Assembly: GCA_002439085.1 (NCBI GenBank)
Contig: DJSW01000006.1
Location: 1 to 53,509, forward strand
Length of the DNA: 53,509 bases
From: Alphaproteobacteria bacterium UBA6324
GTDB lineage: Bacteria > Pseudomonadota > Alphaproteobacteria > CAAGCB01 > CAG-977
Direction: 5' to 3'
In this document: piece by piece, positions 1-7,041 of the stretch
Numbering within the stretch: position 1 is the first letter of the stretch
Layout of the letters: each line of letters starts with the position of its first letter
Notes under the pieces: model-generated
Database searches by the model: none
What the model saw: the letters and a program-made list of their open reading frames with translations, nothing else
What the model was told of the DNA's origin: nothing
Position numbers and translations under genes: made by a program

Positions 1-873
1 TTGTGTCAAACCGCAACTTTATCGCCCGAAACACAAATCCGCCGCCATTATAGCAGATGGTTATTTTGTGTCAAACCGCAACGGAGCTATATCGACCGCG
101 TTGAACGGTTGGATTATAGCAGATGGTTATTTTGTGTCAAACCGCAACTCCGCAATAGGCGTAATGTTCGCCGCCAGCATTATAGCAGATGGTTATTTTG
201 TGTCAAACCGCAACCGGGCGACACGACGCATTTGTTCGGGAAAAATTATAGCAGATGGTTATTTTGTGTCAAACCGCAACGAGGAGCATTGTATCGTTCT
301 CGGTTTGTTGATTATAGCAGATGGTTATTTTGTGTCAAACCGCAACTTAAGTGGGTTGATTATTACTCGTGTTGGATTATAGCAGATGGTTATTTTGTGT
401 CAAACCGCAACACAGCCTGCTTAACGCCAGAAATGGCACCATTATAGCAGATGGTTATTTTGTGTCAAACCGCAACAGCCCCGCGATAAACTTTTTTTAC
501 GTACATATTATAGCAGATGGTTATTTTGTGTCAAACCGCAACCTTCTTCGGCGTCTGGTGAGCTTGGCGGAAAATTATAGCAGATGGTTATTTTGTGTCA
601 AACCGCAACCTCTTCGGTCAACGCCAGATACCGCGCGGCATTATAGCAGATGGTTATTTTGTGTCAAACCGCAACCTACAAGACGTTCCAAGGCCTTGTT
701 GAAAAATTATAGCAGATGGTTATTTTGTGTCAAACCGCAACAATAAACCAAGACGATTCTTTTTCGTTCGTATTATAGCAGATGGTTATTTTGTGTCAAA
801 CCGCAACCTACAAGACGTTCCAAGGCCTTGTTGAAAAATTATAGCAGATGGTTATTTTGTGTCAAACCGCAAC
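1..873 (-). CRISPR. CRISPR array, type II-C-like, 36-bp repeats, truncated by window start
   Basis: There are 13 full 36-bp repeats starting at 47, 113, 179, 245, 311, 376, 441, 507, 574, 640, 706, 772 and 838, plus the last 17 bases of one more at 1-17. Spacers are 29-31 bp. On the plus strand the repeat begins ATTATAGCAGATGG and ends GTCAAACCGCAAC. Length, ends and layout match Neisseria-type II-C repeats (ATTGTAGCA...ACAAC). Read on the minus strand, each repeat contains TTGACA, 16 bp, then TGCTATAAT at its end, so transcription of the next spacer is likely minus-strand. Spacers 676-705 and 808-837 are identical. No cas gene or tracrRNA is visible; they should lie left of the window. Confidence 0.97.
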
Positions 874-903
874 GGAATCATATCCTTTCCAAAAGCAGAT
901 ACA

Positions 904-930
904 AAAAACCGCCCTGTTCAGGCGGTTTTT
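904..930 (-). terminator. intrinsic terminator between malQ and the CRISPR array
   Basis: A perfect 10-bp stem (AAAAACCGCC / GGCGGTTTTT) with a 7-nt loop lies just beyond the malQ stop codon. It is symmetric, with A/T runs on both sides, so it could act in both directions and insulate the CRISPR array. Confidence 0.85.
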
Positions 931-950
931 CGGTTTAACAGATGTTACGA

Positions 951-3590
951 TTATCTGGCTTTGTAATCCATAGCCTTTTTCATCGCGACCTGCTGCGGCG
1001 CCGTGGCGGCCGGTTTCTGCTGGTACTGGCGTTTTCTCGCTTCGATCGCGGCGCGGCGTTCGTCGTAATTCTTTTTGAATTCTTCCGTTTTGTTCACGTC
1101 GCGCTGTTGATGTTTCTGCGAAAATTTCGCCGCGATGATGTCATAGGCGTACGTTTTGAAATAGCCGCTGTTGGCCATCGATTCGTACAAAGCCACCACG
1201 CGTTTGGCGTCGCGCTGTTTGTTTTCCGTGCGGCCGGGACGTTTGAATTCCGAAATCTGCGGATCTTTGACTTTGGAATTTTCGTTGCCCGCCTGACGGT
1301 AGCCGTTCAAAATGCCCGCAATGTCTTTGAAAACGGGGATTTCCTTGATTTCATTGACCTTGATGTGCATTTTCGGACGCCAGTTCTTCCACGGGATACG
1401 GCTGGCACCGCCCTGTTCAAAGACTTTCATGTCTTTGCCACCCTCTTTGGATTCGGAACGCTGACGCGTGCCGGGAATGTTGCCCATATAGTTGGTGCGG
1501 AACATATCCGAGAACGGGAACAACAGCATCGCGGAACGGGATTGCCCCAGATAGTCGGCAACCGCCTGTTCGTATTTTTCCGGACAGGAACGCGTGTCGT
1601 GCGCGGGGTCGGTCACGGCGTGTCCGCCGACGCGATCCCAGCACCCCTTTTCGTTCAAAGCCCAGTTCAGGGCGCAACGCTGGGATTCATACTGACGGAA
1701 TTCCATATCGCGCTGCTGGCTGCTTTCGTAATATCCCAAGTAGTCTTTCAAATGCACGTCGCGCGCCGTCCATTGGCTGGCCAAAGACGGAGTATCGTGC
1801 GTGGACGGCGCCGCCGTCGAATACTGCGGGTATTCTTCGGGGTGGCGGAAAGCGTTGTTGTTGCCGCCGTGCTGATATCCCCATTCGCGTTCAAACGGCA
1901 TCACACGGTAGGACAGAATCCCGTGATCCATCAGTTTGTCCTGGAATCCGGGAGGCAGCTGCCCCAAATCTTCGCCGATCAACATACATTTGTTGCGGTG
2001 GGATTCCAACGCGGCGACCGCCATCAAATCATCGACGGGGTAGTACACGAACGCGCCCTCCTTGGCGGATTTGCCTTCGGGGATCATGTACAGACGCGCC
2101 AACTGCAAAACGTGATCCAAACGGGTGCAACCGGCCGTTTTCATGTTGTTGCGCAACATTTCGACAAACGGTTCGTAAGCGGTGTCTTTCAACGCTTTCG
2201 GTTTAAAGCCCATCACGTCCCAATTCTGGCCGTTCGGCGACAGAACGTCGGCGGGCGCGCCGGCGGAAGCTTTCATATACAGATCCTTGCATCCCCATCC
2301 TTCAAATCCGAACGGAGCGGAACCGACGGCGATATCGGTGTACAAACCGATTTTCATACCGCTTTCCTTGCAGGTTTTCTGCACGTTTTCCATCTGGTTC
2401 AGGGTTTCAAACTGCAGATAAGTGTAGAAACCGACGCGGTCTTTGTTGGCTTCGGCGAACGCCTTGACTTCCGGCGTTTTGGAATCCTGATATTCTTTCG
2501 GCCAATCGCGCCAATCGGTCAGCTTCGGTTCCTGCTTGGCGAAGTGTTCGCACAGCGTCTGGAACACCGCGAAATCCTGCAAGCGTTCCCCGCCGTCGCG
2601 TTTGAACGCTTCAAATTTTTCCTTGCGTTCCGGCGAACCGTTTTTCACGAACTGGTCGTAGCATTTTTCCAAAACGGGCGTTTTCAATTCAAACGCGGCC
2701 GTGTAATCGACATCAACGCCGTCCTGCGCTTTGCGCCGTTTCGCCGTGTATTCGGGCGAATCGTACAAAGCCGTGGCTTCTTTGCTCTGTTCAAACTCGG
2801 GAACGGCCGTCACGTCAACGTAAACGTGGTTGAAATAGGTGCGGCTGGCCGGCGAATACGGAGAAGCTTCCTCGGCCGCTTCGGGGAACATGGCGTGCAA
2901 CGGATTGACGCCCAGAATGCCCGCGCCGCTTTTGCCGACGGTGTCCGCGATTTCCGCCAAATCGGAAAAGTCGCCGATCCCTTGGTTTTCATCGGAACGC
3001 TGTTCGTACAGCTGAACGGGAACGCCCCACGCCTTGCCACCGTCCTTGATGTCGATCGGGTCGTAGCATTTCGTCGGCGCGTAGATCATGCGGGTGGACG
3101 CCTTGGGCTGGCCGGGGATATCCATTTCCAGCGTGTGGTATCCGATATCGAAATCGGCCGGCATTTTGAATCCGCGTTTTTCGTATTTGACGCCGTTGAC
3201 TTCGCGCACCATCGGCTTACCCTCGTCGTCATACTTCAAATAAGTATCGGCGATTTTAACGGAACCGGCCTGCGTGTTGCCGTTTTCCTCTTTGACCGAC
3301 CAGTTCAGCTGTTCGTTGTCCTTTCCGGCGGGAACGACGAATTCGACCTCTTTTTCGCGGTCTTTGCGCATCACGCAAACGGGTCCCAGCGGGGAAGCGT
3401 ACTGCGCGTCCAACGCCTTGTTCAACGTTTCATTGATGTCGCGGGCGTATTCCTGATCGGATTTGTTGCCCTGCGGTTCCAACACGTCCAGCGCGATCAG
3501 CAGGGACTGCTTGTTTTCAATCGTCGCGTAGTTGTCGATGCCCGCCATGACGGCCAAGCGATGCAATTCGTATTCATTTAAAATAGCCAT
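951..3590 (-). CDS. malQ: 4-alpha-glucanotransferase (amylomaltase, GH77)
   Basis: Transfers alpha-1,4-glucan segments between maltodextrins or glycogen chains in the cytoplasm. The 879-residue protein has the GH77 catalytic elements in order: nucleophile Asp492 in RLDH, acid/base Glu540 in IGEDLG, and the third acidic site in STHDT (about 597-600). An N-terminal extension of about 180 residues precedes the barrel, as in proteobacterial MalQ. The protein is longer than E. coli MalQ (694 aa); most of the excess is a charged C-terminal tail of roughly 120 residues rich in K, R, E and Q, without a domain I recognise. The ATG is preceded by GAGG at good spacing. It is a single-gene unit ending at a strong terminator. 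Confidence 0.92.
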   Translation of the reverse strand: MAILNEYELHRLAVMAGIDNYATIENKQSLLIALDVLEPQGNKSDQEYARDINETLNKALDAQYASPLGPVCVMRKDREKEVEFVVPAGKDNEQLNWSVKEENGNTQAGSVKIADTYLKYDDEGKPMVREVNGVKYEKRGFKMPADFDIGYHTLEMDIPGQPKASTRMIYAPTKCYDPIDIKDGGKAWGVPVQLYEQRSDENQGIGDFSDLAEIADTVGKSGAGILGVNPLHAMFPEAAEEASPYSPASRTYFNHVYVDVTAVPEFEQSKEATALYDSPEYTAKRRKAQDGVDVDYTAAFELKTPVLEKCYDQFVKNGSPERKEKFEAFKRDGGERLQDFAVFQTLCEHFAKQEPKLTDWRDWPKEYQDSKTPEVKAFAEANKDRVGFYTYLQFETLNQMENVQKTCKESGMKIGLYTDIAVGSAPFGFEGWGCKDLYMKASAGAPADVLSPNGQNWDVMGFKPKALKDTAYEPFVEMLRNNMKTAGCTRLDHVLQLARLYMIPEGKSAKEGAFVYYPVDDLMAVAALESHRNKCMLIGEDLGQLPPGFQDKLMDHGILSYRVMPFEREWGYQHGGNNNAFRHPEEYPQYSTAAPSTHDTPSLASQWTARDVHLKDYLGYYESSQQRDMEFRQYESQRCALNWALNEKGCWDRVGGHAVTDPAHDTRSCPEKYEQAVADYLGQSRSAMLLFPFSDMFRTNYMGNIPGTRQRSESKEGGKDMKVFEQGGASRIPWKNWRPKMHIKVNEIKEIPVFKDIAGILNGYRQAGNENSKVKDPQISEFKRPGRTENKQRDAKRVVALYESMANSGYFKTYAYDIIAAKFSQKHQQRDVNKTEEFKKNYDERRAAIEARKRQYQQKPAATAPQQVAMKKAMDYKAR

Positions 3591-3907
3591 TTGAGACCTC
3601 GTAATTGAACCGTTAAAATCTGATTAGTTAGAATAGTATGACATCTTTTTCGGATTTTCCAGTTTTTTTTGGAAAAAAATCATTTTTCCGGAAAAAATAT
3701 TCGCCGTAGCCTCCGGCCACAACGACAGCCGGTTCGGCTGCCGCCGTTTTTGATGAATTTTCAATCAGATACAACGGATTTCTTAGCTTTTTCACCGCCC
3801 GCAAAAGTCCTTTCCGCTGAATAAAACGCCGCAAAACGCGTCAACAACAGCCGCAATCGCAAAAATATAGCCGTAAAAAGTTTCCGGAAAGGATAAAACA
3901 CCCGCTT
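3591..3907. other. intergenic region, 317 bp, no gene supported
   Basis: AT-rich spacer upstream of malQ and downstream of the ankyrin gene. It contains T- and A-runs with the alternating motifs TTTTCC and GGAAAA around 3655-3695. Only weak open frames cross it (for example 3628-3834 minus), without ribosome binding sites or recognisable protein character. It must hold the malQ promoter, but I see no clear -35/-10 pair. Confidence 0.5.
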
Positions 3908-4456
3908 TTATGTCGTTTTTTCAAAAACAAACTCGAAATCGCCAGCCGGTTCGGATTTTTGCACCACTTCAAACAACGTCACCAACCCGTCACGACCTTT
4001 TTCCCGCGCGATCGACACCGCCGTCCGGCCGCCGTAAACGGACGCGAACGGATCGGCGCCCGCGTCCAACAGCAAAACCGCGATTTTTTCATATCCGCGC
4101 AGCACCGCGTCGGCCAGCGCCTCGTCCCGCGTTCGGGCAGGAGTCGTCAGCAAAAAGCGCTCGCTTTCCTCTTTTCCGTGCGCGGCCGCGCCGATCAGCG
4201 CGGCATCGACATCCCCGCCGACGTGCTCATAAAGATAACGCACCGTCGCCGCCGTTCCGAACGAAGCCGCCGCAACAACAGCCCAATCGTCCCGCGCGCC
4301 GCTTTGCACCAAACATTCGACCAGCGGCAGCCGCCCCAATTCGGCGGCATTGCGCAACGCGCCGACCAGATCGGCGGGATTCGCGTCCGGAATCGCCCGC
4401 CGCAGCGCGTCCAAATCATTGTTTTTCACGGCCTCGAAAACACCGGTCACAACCAT
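3908..4456 (-). CDS. ankyrin-repeat protein
   Basis: A 182-residue protein made mostly of about five ankyrin-like helix pairs: AVKNNDLDALRRAI near the N-terminus, RNAAELGRLPLVECLVQSGA in the middle and IAVLLLDAGADPF near the C-terminus. No signal peptide or membrane segment is visible. Ankyrin proteins mediate protein-protein contacts; the partner here is unknown. The start is supported by GGAGA five bases upstream of the ATG. Host-associated bacteria sometimes export ankyrin proteins, but nothing here shows secretion. Confidence 0.8.
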   Translation of the reverse strand: MVVTGVFEAVKNNDLDALRRAIPDANPADLVGALRNAAELGRLPLVECLVQSGARDDWAVVAAASFGTAATVRYLYEHVGGDVDAALIGAAAHGKEESERFLLTTPARTRDEALADAVLRGYEKIAVLLLDAGADPFASVYGGRTAVSIAREKGRDGLVTLFEVVQKSEPAGDFEFVFEKTT

Positions 4457-4616
4457 TTCTCCATACTCAACAGTTCAAGTTTAAATCAAAACGGAAAGAA
4501 ATCAACAAACCCCGCCGTTTTCCTGTAAAAAAAAGCGTCATTTCGTTGACAAAAAACGCGAAATGTGAAAAAATGAGGATAAGAAAAGAATTTCTTGGAA
4601 AGAACGGTGAATAGAA

Positions 4617-5012
4617 ATGTCATCTGCGAAGGTATCTTCAAGCGCGCCCGTAGGGCACACGGCGCCGACCGTTAAATTGAACGGCGTCCGCGCGGCATCC
4701 CCCGCATCGGTAAGCGCGTCCATATCCGCTTTGAACGATTCGACCAACGTCGGCACATCCACGGATCAATACCTGCCCGCGGGCGATGACGCGGCCGTTC
4801 CCGTTTTCGACCAAAAACCGGCGGAAGACGAACACCCCCTGCCCCGCGCGTCTTTGAACGACGACGCGGCCGCGCGGATCGGGTTGCAGTTTATGGAACA
4901 CGGCGCGCCTTTTTTCACCGTTCAAGAGGTTGAACAGCGTGTCGAAACCTATGAACGCACGGCGGAACAATCCGACGAGCCGCTGAGGAAAAGAACGCAG
5001 GGTTTCGGATAG
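4617..5012 (+). CDS. hypothetical protein upstream of the flagellar-rod-like gene
   Basis: A 131-residue protein that I do not recognise. The first 45 residues are rich in Ser, Ala, Val and Thr and look disordered; the rest is acidic, with a short helical segment (VQEVEQRVETYERTAEQSDE) near the end. No signal peptide. It sits 19 bp upstream of the rod-like gene at 5032 on the same strand, so the two are probably co-transcribed. The ribosome binding site is weak, which leaves the start uncertain. Confidence 0.55.
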   Translation: MSSAKVSSSAPVGHTAPTVKLNGVRAASPASVSASISALNDSTNVGTSTDQYLPAGDDAAVPVFDQKPAEDEHPLPRASLNDDAAARIGLQFMEHGAPFFTVQEVEQRVETYERTAEQSDEPLRKRTQGFG

Positions 5013-5031
5013 AACGGGAAAGGAGCGCGCC

Positions 5032-5334
5032 ATGAAAATCGCATCCGCCGCTTTGTCAGGCATCCGTTCGGCACAAATCCGTTTTGAAAACAGCGCGAAT
5101 CGCATCGTCAGCGCCCCTTTCACACCCGAAACGTCCGGCGAACCGGCCGCGAATCCCGTCAACGGAGTGCGGGAAACCGGCATCCCGTCAACCGCTTTCA
5201 TCGCCGCGGAGGACGTTTACACTCAAGAGGCCGTCAATATGACAACGGCCGTTTTCGCCTACAAGGCCAGCATTTCCGCCTTTGAAACGTGGAATGAAAC
5301 GACGCGCGAAACCGTCGCCGCCCTGTCCGTTTAA
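5032..5334 (+). CDS. small flagellar basal-body rod-like protein
   Basis: A 100-residue protein with both ends typical of the FlgB/FlgC/FlgE axial family. The N-terminal helix ALSGIRSAQIRFENSANRI resembles ALSGLxAAxxRLxxxANNxAN, and the C-terminal segment EAVNMTTAVFAYKASISAF resembles VNMMTAxxAYxANxxVF. The D1 region of a true rod protein is missing; FlgC is about 135 residues. AAAGGAG lies at good spacing before the ATG. No other flagellar genes are in the window, so this is an orphan, either a dedicated accessory rod-like protein or a relic. Confidence 0.6.
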   Translation: MKIASAALSGIRSAQIRFENSANRIVSAPFTPETSGEPAANPVNGVRETGIPSTAFIAAEDVYTQEAVNMTTAVFAYKASISAFETWNETTRETVAALSV

Positions 5335-5362
5335 TTTTTTTTCAAAAAAGTAAAAAAAACTA

Positions 5363-5391
5363 TTGACCTGAGAGCAAACGGGCTATATGTT
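5363..5391 (+). promoter_or_regulatory. probable promoter of tRNA-Lys
   Basis: TTGACC (5363-5368) is followed by a TATA-rich -10 area (TATATG or TATGTT, 5384-5391), giving 15-17 bp spacing, 13-20 bp upstream of the tRNA-Lys 5' end. Confidence 0.55.
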
Positions 5392-5403
5392 GCGACGTGT
5401 TAA

Positions 5404-5479
5404 GGGCGTGTAGCTCAGCTGGTAGAGCACTTGACTTTTAATCAAGTGGCCCCGGGTTCGAATCCCGGCACGCTCACCA
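5404..5479 (+). tRNA. tRNA-Lys (TTT)
   Basis: A 76-nt cloverleaf with encoded CCA. The acceptor stem GGGCGTG/CACGCTC has one G-U pair. The anticodon stem CTTGA/TCAAG is perfect, with loop CTTTTAA and anticodon TTT at 5437-5439. The T-arm is CCGGG TTCGAAT CCCGG. Confidence 0.97.
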
Positions 5480-5481
5480 AA

Positions 5482-5515
5482 AAAACCCTCGTGAACAATC
5501 ACGGGGGTTTTCTTT
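5482..5515 (+). terminator. terminator after tRNA-Lys
   Basis: A 12-bp stem, AAAACCCTCGTG / CACGGGGGTTTT with one G-U pair, is followed by TCTTTTG three bases after the tRNA CCA end. Confidence 0.85.
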
Positions 5516-5539
5516 TGCCGGAATTGTTGCGCGCGGGTT

Positions 5540-5600
5540 GGTTTTAACCGAAACGCGGGATAGATTTAATTTAAAACTATCCTGCGCTTTTTGTTCAAGG
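5540..5600. repeat. hairpin element, copy 1 (similar to 6020-6085)
   Basis: The inverted repeat CGCGGGATAG / CTATCCTGCG (5554-5563 / 5577-5586) encloses an A/T core, and is followed by CGCTTTTTGTTCAA. A diverged copy of the same block, preceded by a GCGCGCGGG stretch, lies at 6020-6085 as the mrp terminator. The rest of the 5480-5873 gap holds no supported gene. Confidence 0.6.
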
Positions 5601-5838
5601 ACAGGATAAACCGCCCTTTGATACCCGTTAAACAGTTGCGCGACCGATCGAAATCGGCGCGGGTAAGGAAAAACCGCGCGGCGAGTTCGATGTCCGTCAG
5701 CGTTTCCGGCGGCGATGATGCCGCCTTTAAATTTTTTGGCGCGGTTTGGTTAAAAACAATCGACACGCGACAGCGGCATCTGTTCACGCGCGGCTTTTTC
5801 ACCAAACCGTGCATGAAATCTTATCCGGAAATTTTATA

Positions 5839-5866
5839 TTGAAAAATATGAAAAGACTGATATTTT
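5839..5866 (+). promoter_or_regulatory. probable promoter of tRNA(CAT)
   Basis: TTGAAA (5839-5844), 16 bp, then TATTTT (5861-5866), just 7 bp before the tRNA start. Confidence 0.5.
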
Positions 5867-5873
5867 AACAAGT

Positions 5874-5950
5874 GGGTCCATAGCTCAGTTGGTTAGAGCT
5901 GGGCGCTCATAACGCCTTGGTCGGGGGTTCGAGTCCCTCTGGACCTACCA
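5874..5950 (+). tRNA. tRNA with CAT anticodon (Ile2 or elongator Met)
   Basis: A 77-nt cloverleaf with encoded CCA. Acceptor GGGTCCA/TGGACCT starts with a G-U pair. The anticodon stem GGGCG/CGCCT holds the loop CTCATAA with CAT at 5908-5910. The variable region CTTGGTCG resembles tRNA-Ile2 (lysidine-modified CAT), but U4-A69 in the acceptor is less typical for that tRNA. It is not an initiator, because it lacks the three G-C pairs closing the anticodon loop. I favour Ile2 over elongator Met only slightly. Confidence 0.9.
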
Positions 5951-5980
5951 AAAAACCTCCCCGTTCGGGAGGTTTTTCTT
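5951..5980 (+). terminator. terminator after tRNA(CAT)
   Basis: A perfect 11-bp stem AAAAACCTCCC / GGGAGGTTTTT with a 5-nt loop, followed by CTTTTTG, starts directly at the CCA end. Confidence 0.88.
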
Positions 5981-6019
5981 TTTGTTCCGGCGATTTCGGG
6001 CGGCCGTTTCGCGCGCGGG

Positions 6020-6085
6020 ATGCTTCCAGCTAAAAAAAACGCGGGACAGTTTTAATTTAAAACCATTCCGCGCTTTTGTTCAAAC
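6020..6085 (-). terminator. mrp terminator; hairpin element copy 2
   Basis: On the minus strand GCGGAATGGTTTT...AAAACTGTCCCGC is followed by GTTTTTTTTA, a typical rho-independent terminator downstream of mrp. The same core with flanks occurs in diverged form at 5540-5600. Confidence 0.7.
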
Positions 6086-6094
6086 AAGCCGGTG

Positions 6095-6919
6095 TCAGCC
6101 GATCATTTTTTCCAAAACATCCGCGACCGAATCCAAAGCGGCCGTGTCGATTTCCTCCACCGTTCCGGCGTCGCACGCCGCCGCGACGGCGGGGTCGATC
6201 GGCAAACGCGCCGTGTGTTCGATTCCGTATTCGACGGCGGTCTTTTTCAAATGCGATTTGCCGAAGATTTCGTATTCCCGTCCGCAATCGGGGCATTTGA
6301 AATACGACATATTTTCGACCAAGGCGACCACGGGGATGTTCATCATCTTGGCCATTTTCACGGCTTTGCCGACGATCATCGAAACCAGTTCCTGCGGCGA
6401 AGTCACGACGACGATTCCGTCAACCGGCAAGGATTGGAACACGGTCAGCGGCACGTCCCCCGTTCCGGGCGGCATATCGACGAACATCATGTCAACGTCG
6501 CCCCAAACAACATCCGTCCAAAATTGGCGCACCGTCCCGCCGATGACGGGGCCGCGCCACAACACGGGGTCGGTGTCGTTTTCCAACAGCATATTCACCG
6601 ACATGATTTCAATGCCGGCGTCCGTTTCGGCGGGGAATATCCCCTTTTCATTGCCGAACGCCTTTTGCGTCACGCCGAACGCCTTGGGGATCGAAGGCCC
6701 CGTGATGTCGGCGTCCAAAACCGCCGTTTTACGCCCGCGCCGGTTCATCGCGACCGCCAGCATCGACGTTACCGACGATTTGCCGACGCCGCCCTTGCCG
6801 CTGACGACGGCGATCACCTTTTTGATTTTGCTGTCGGCGTTCGGGGCGTCCTTTTGAATTTCCTTGCGTTCCCCGCATTTCGCGCCGCATTGGGAACAGT
6901 TGTGATTACATTCCGTCAT
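6095..6919 (-). CDS. mrp: Mrp/NBP35-family iron-sulfur cluster carrier ATPase
   Basis: A 274-residue P-loop ATPase that loads or carries [4Fe-4S] clusters for apoproteins in the cytosol. The N-terminus has a Cys cluster (CNHNCSQCGAKCG, residues 4-16) like eukaryotic NBP35 rather than the DUF59 domain of many bacterial Mrp proteins. A deviant Walker A GKGGVGKS spans 41-48, with MPPGTGD in the middle and the cluster-binding CxxC in FKCPDCG toward the C-terminus. CGGAG precedes the ATG. It stands alone between the tRNA region and lon. Confidence 0.92.
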   Translation of the reverse strand: MTECNHNCSQCGAKCGERKEIQKDAPNADSKIKKVIAVVSGKGGVGKSSVTSMLAVAMNRRGRKTAVLDADITGPSIPKAFGVTQKAFGNEKGIFPAETDAGIEIMSVNMLLENDTDPVLWRGPVIGGTVRQFWTDVVWGDVDMMFVDMPPGTGDVPLTVFQSLPVDGIVVVTSPQELVSMIVGKAVKMAKMMNIPVVALVENMSYFKCPDCGREYEIFGKSHLKKTAVEYGIEHTARLPIDPAVAAACDAGTVEEIDTAALDSVADVLEKMIG

Positions 6920-7041
6920 AACCGAATCTCCGTTGTGTTTTTAATGTTCATAGCCCGATCGCGGCGCGCCGTCAACCTTTTGACGTTTCGCAGCGGCGCA
7001 AAAAGAAAGGGGATTTTCATCCCCCTCCTTTAATTTTATCA

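Noticed and set aside
1..746. Open frames of 104-148 codons across the array with repeated peptides such as YSRWLFCVKPQ
   Set aside because: They are the CRISPR repeat translated over and over; the 36-bp repeat keeps a frame open. No ribosome binding site and no protein character in the spacers.
942..3581. An 879-codon frame on the plus strand opposite malQ
   Set aside because: Mirror frame of malQ, produced by its codon bias. The minus frame has all GH77 catalytic residues.
3628..3834. 68-codon minus frame between malQ and the ankyrin gene
   Set aside because: No Shine-Dalgarno sequence, low-complexity composition, no family resemblance.
4546..4580. TTGACA at 4546 as promoter of the 4617-5334 pair
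   Set aside because: No acceptable -10 box at 16-18 bp; only GAGGAT at 23 bp.
5566..5842. Overlapping frames of about 82 codons on both strands between the two tRNAs
   Set aside because: Neither has a ribosome binding site or recognisable motif; one runs through the hairpin element.
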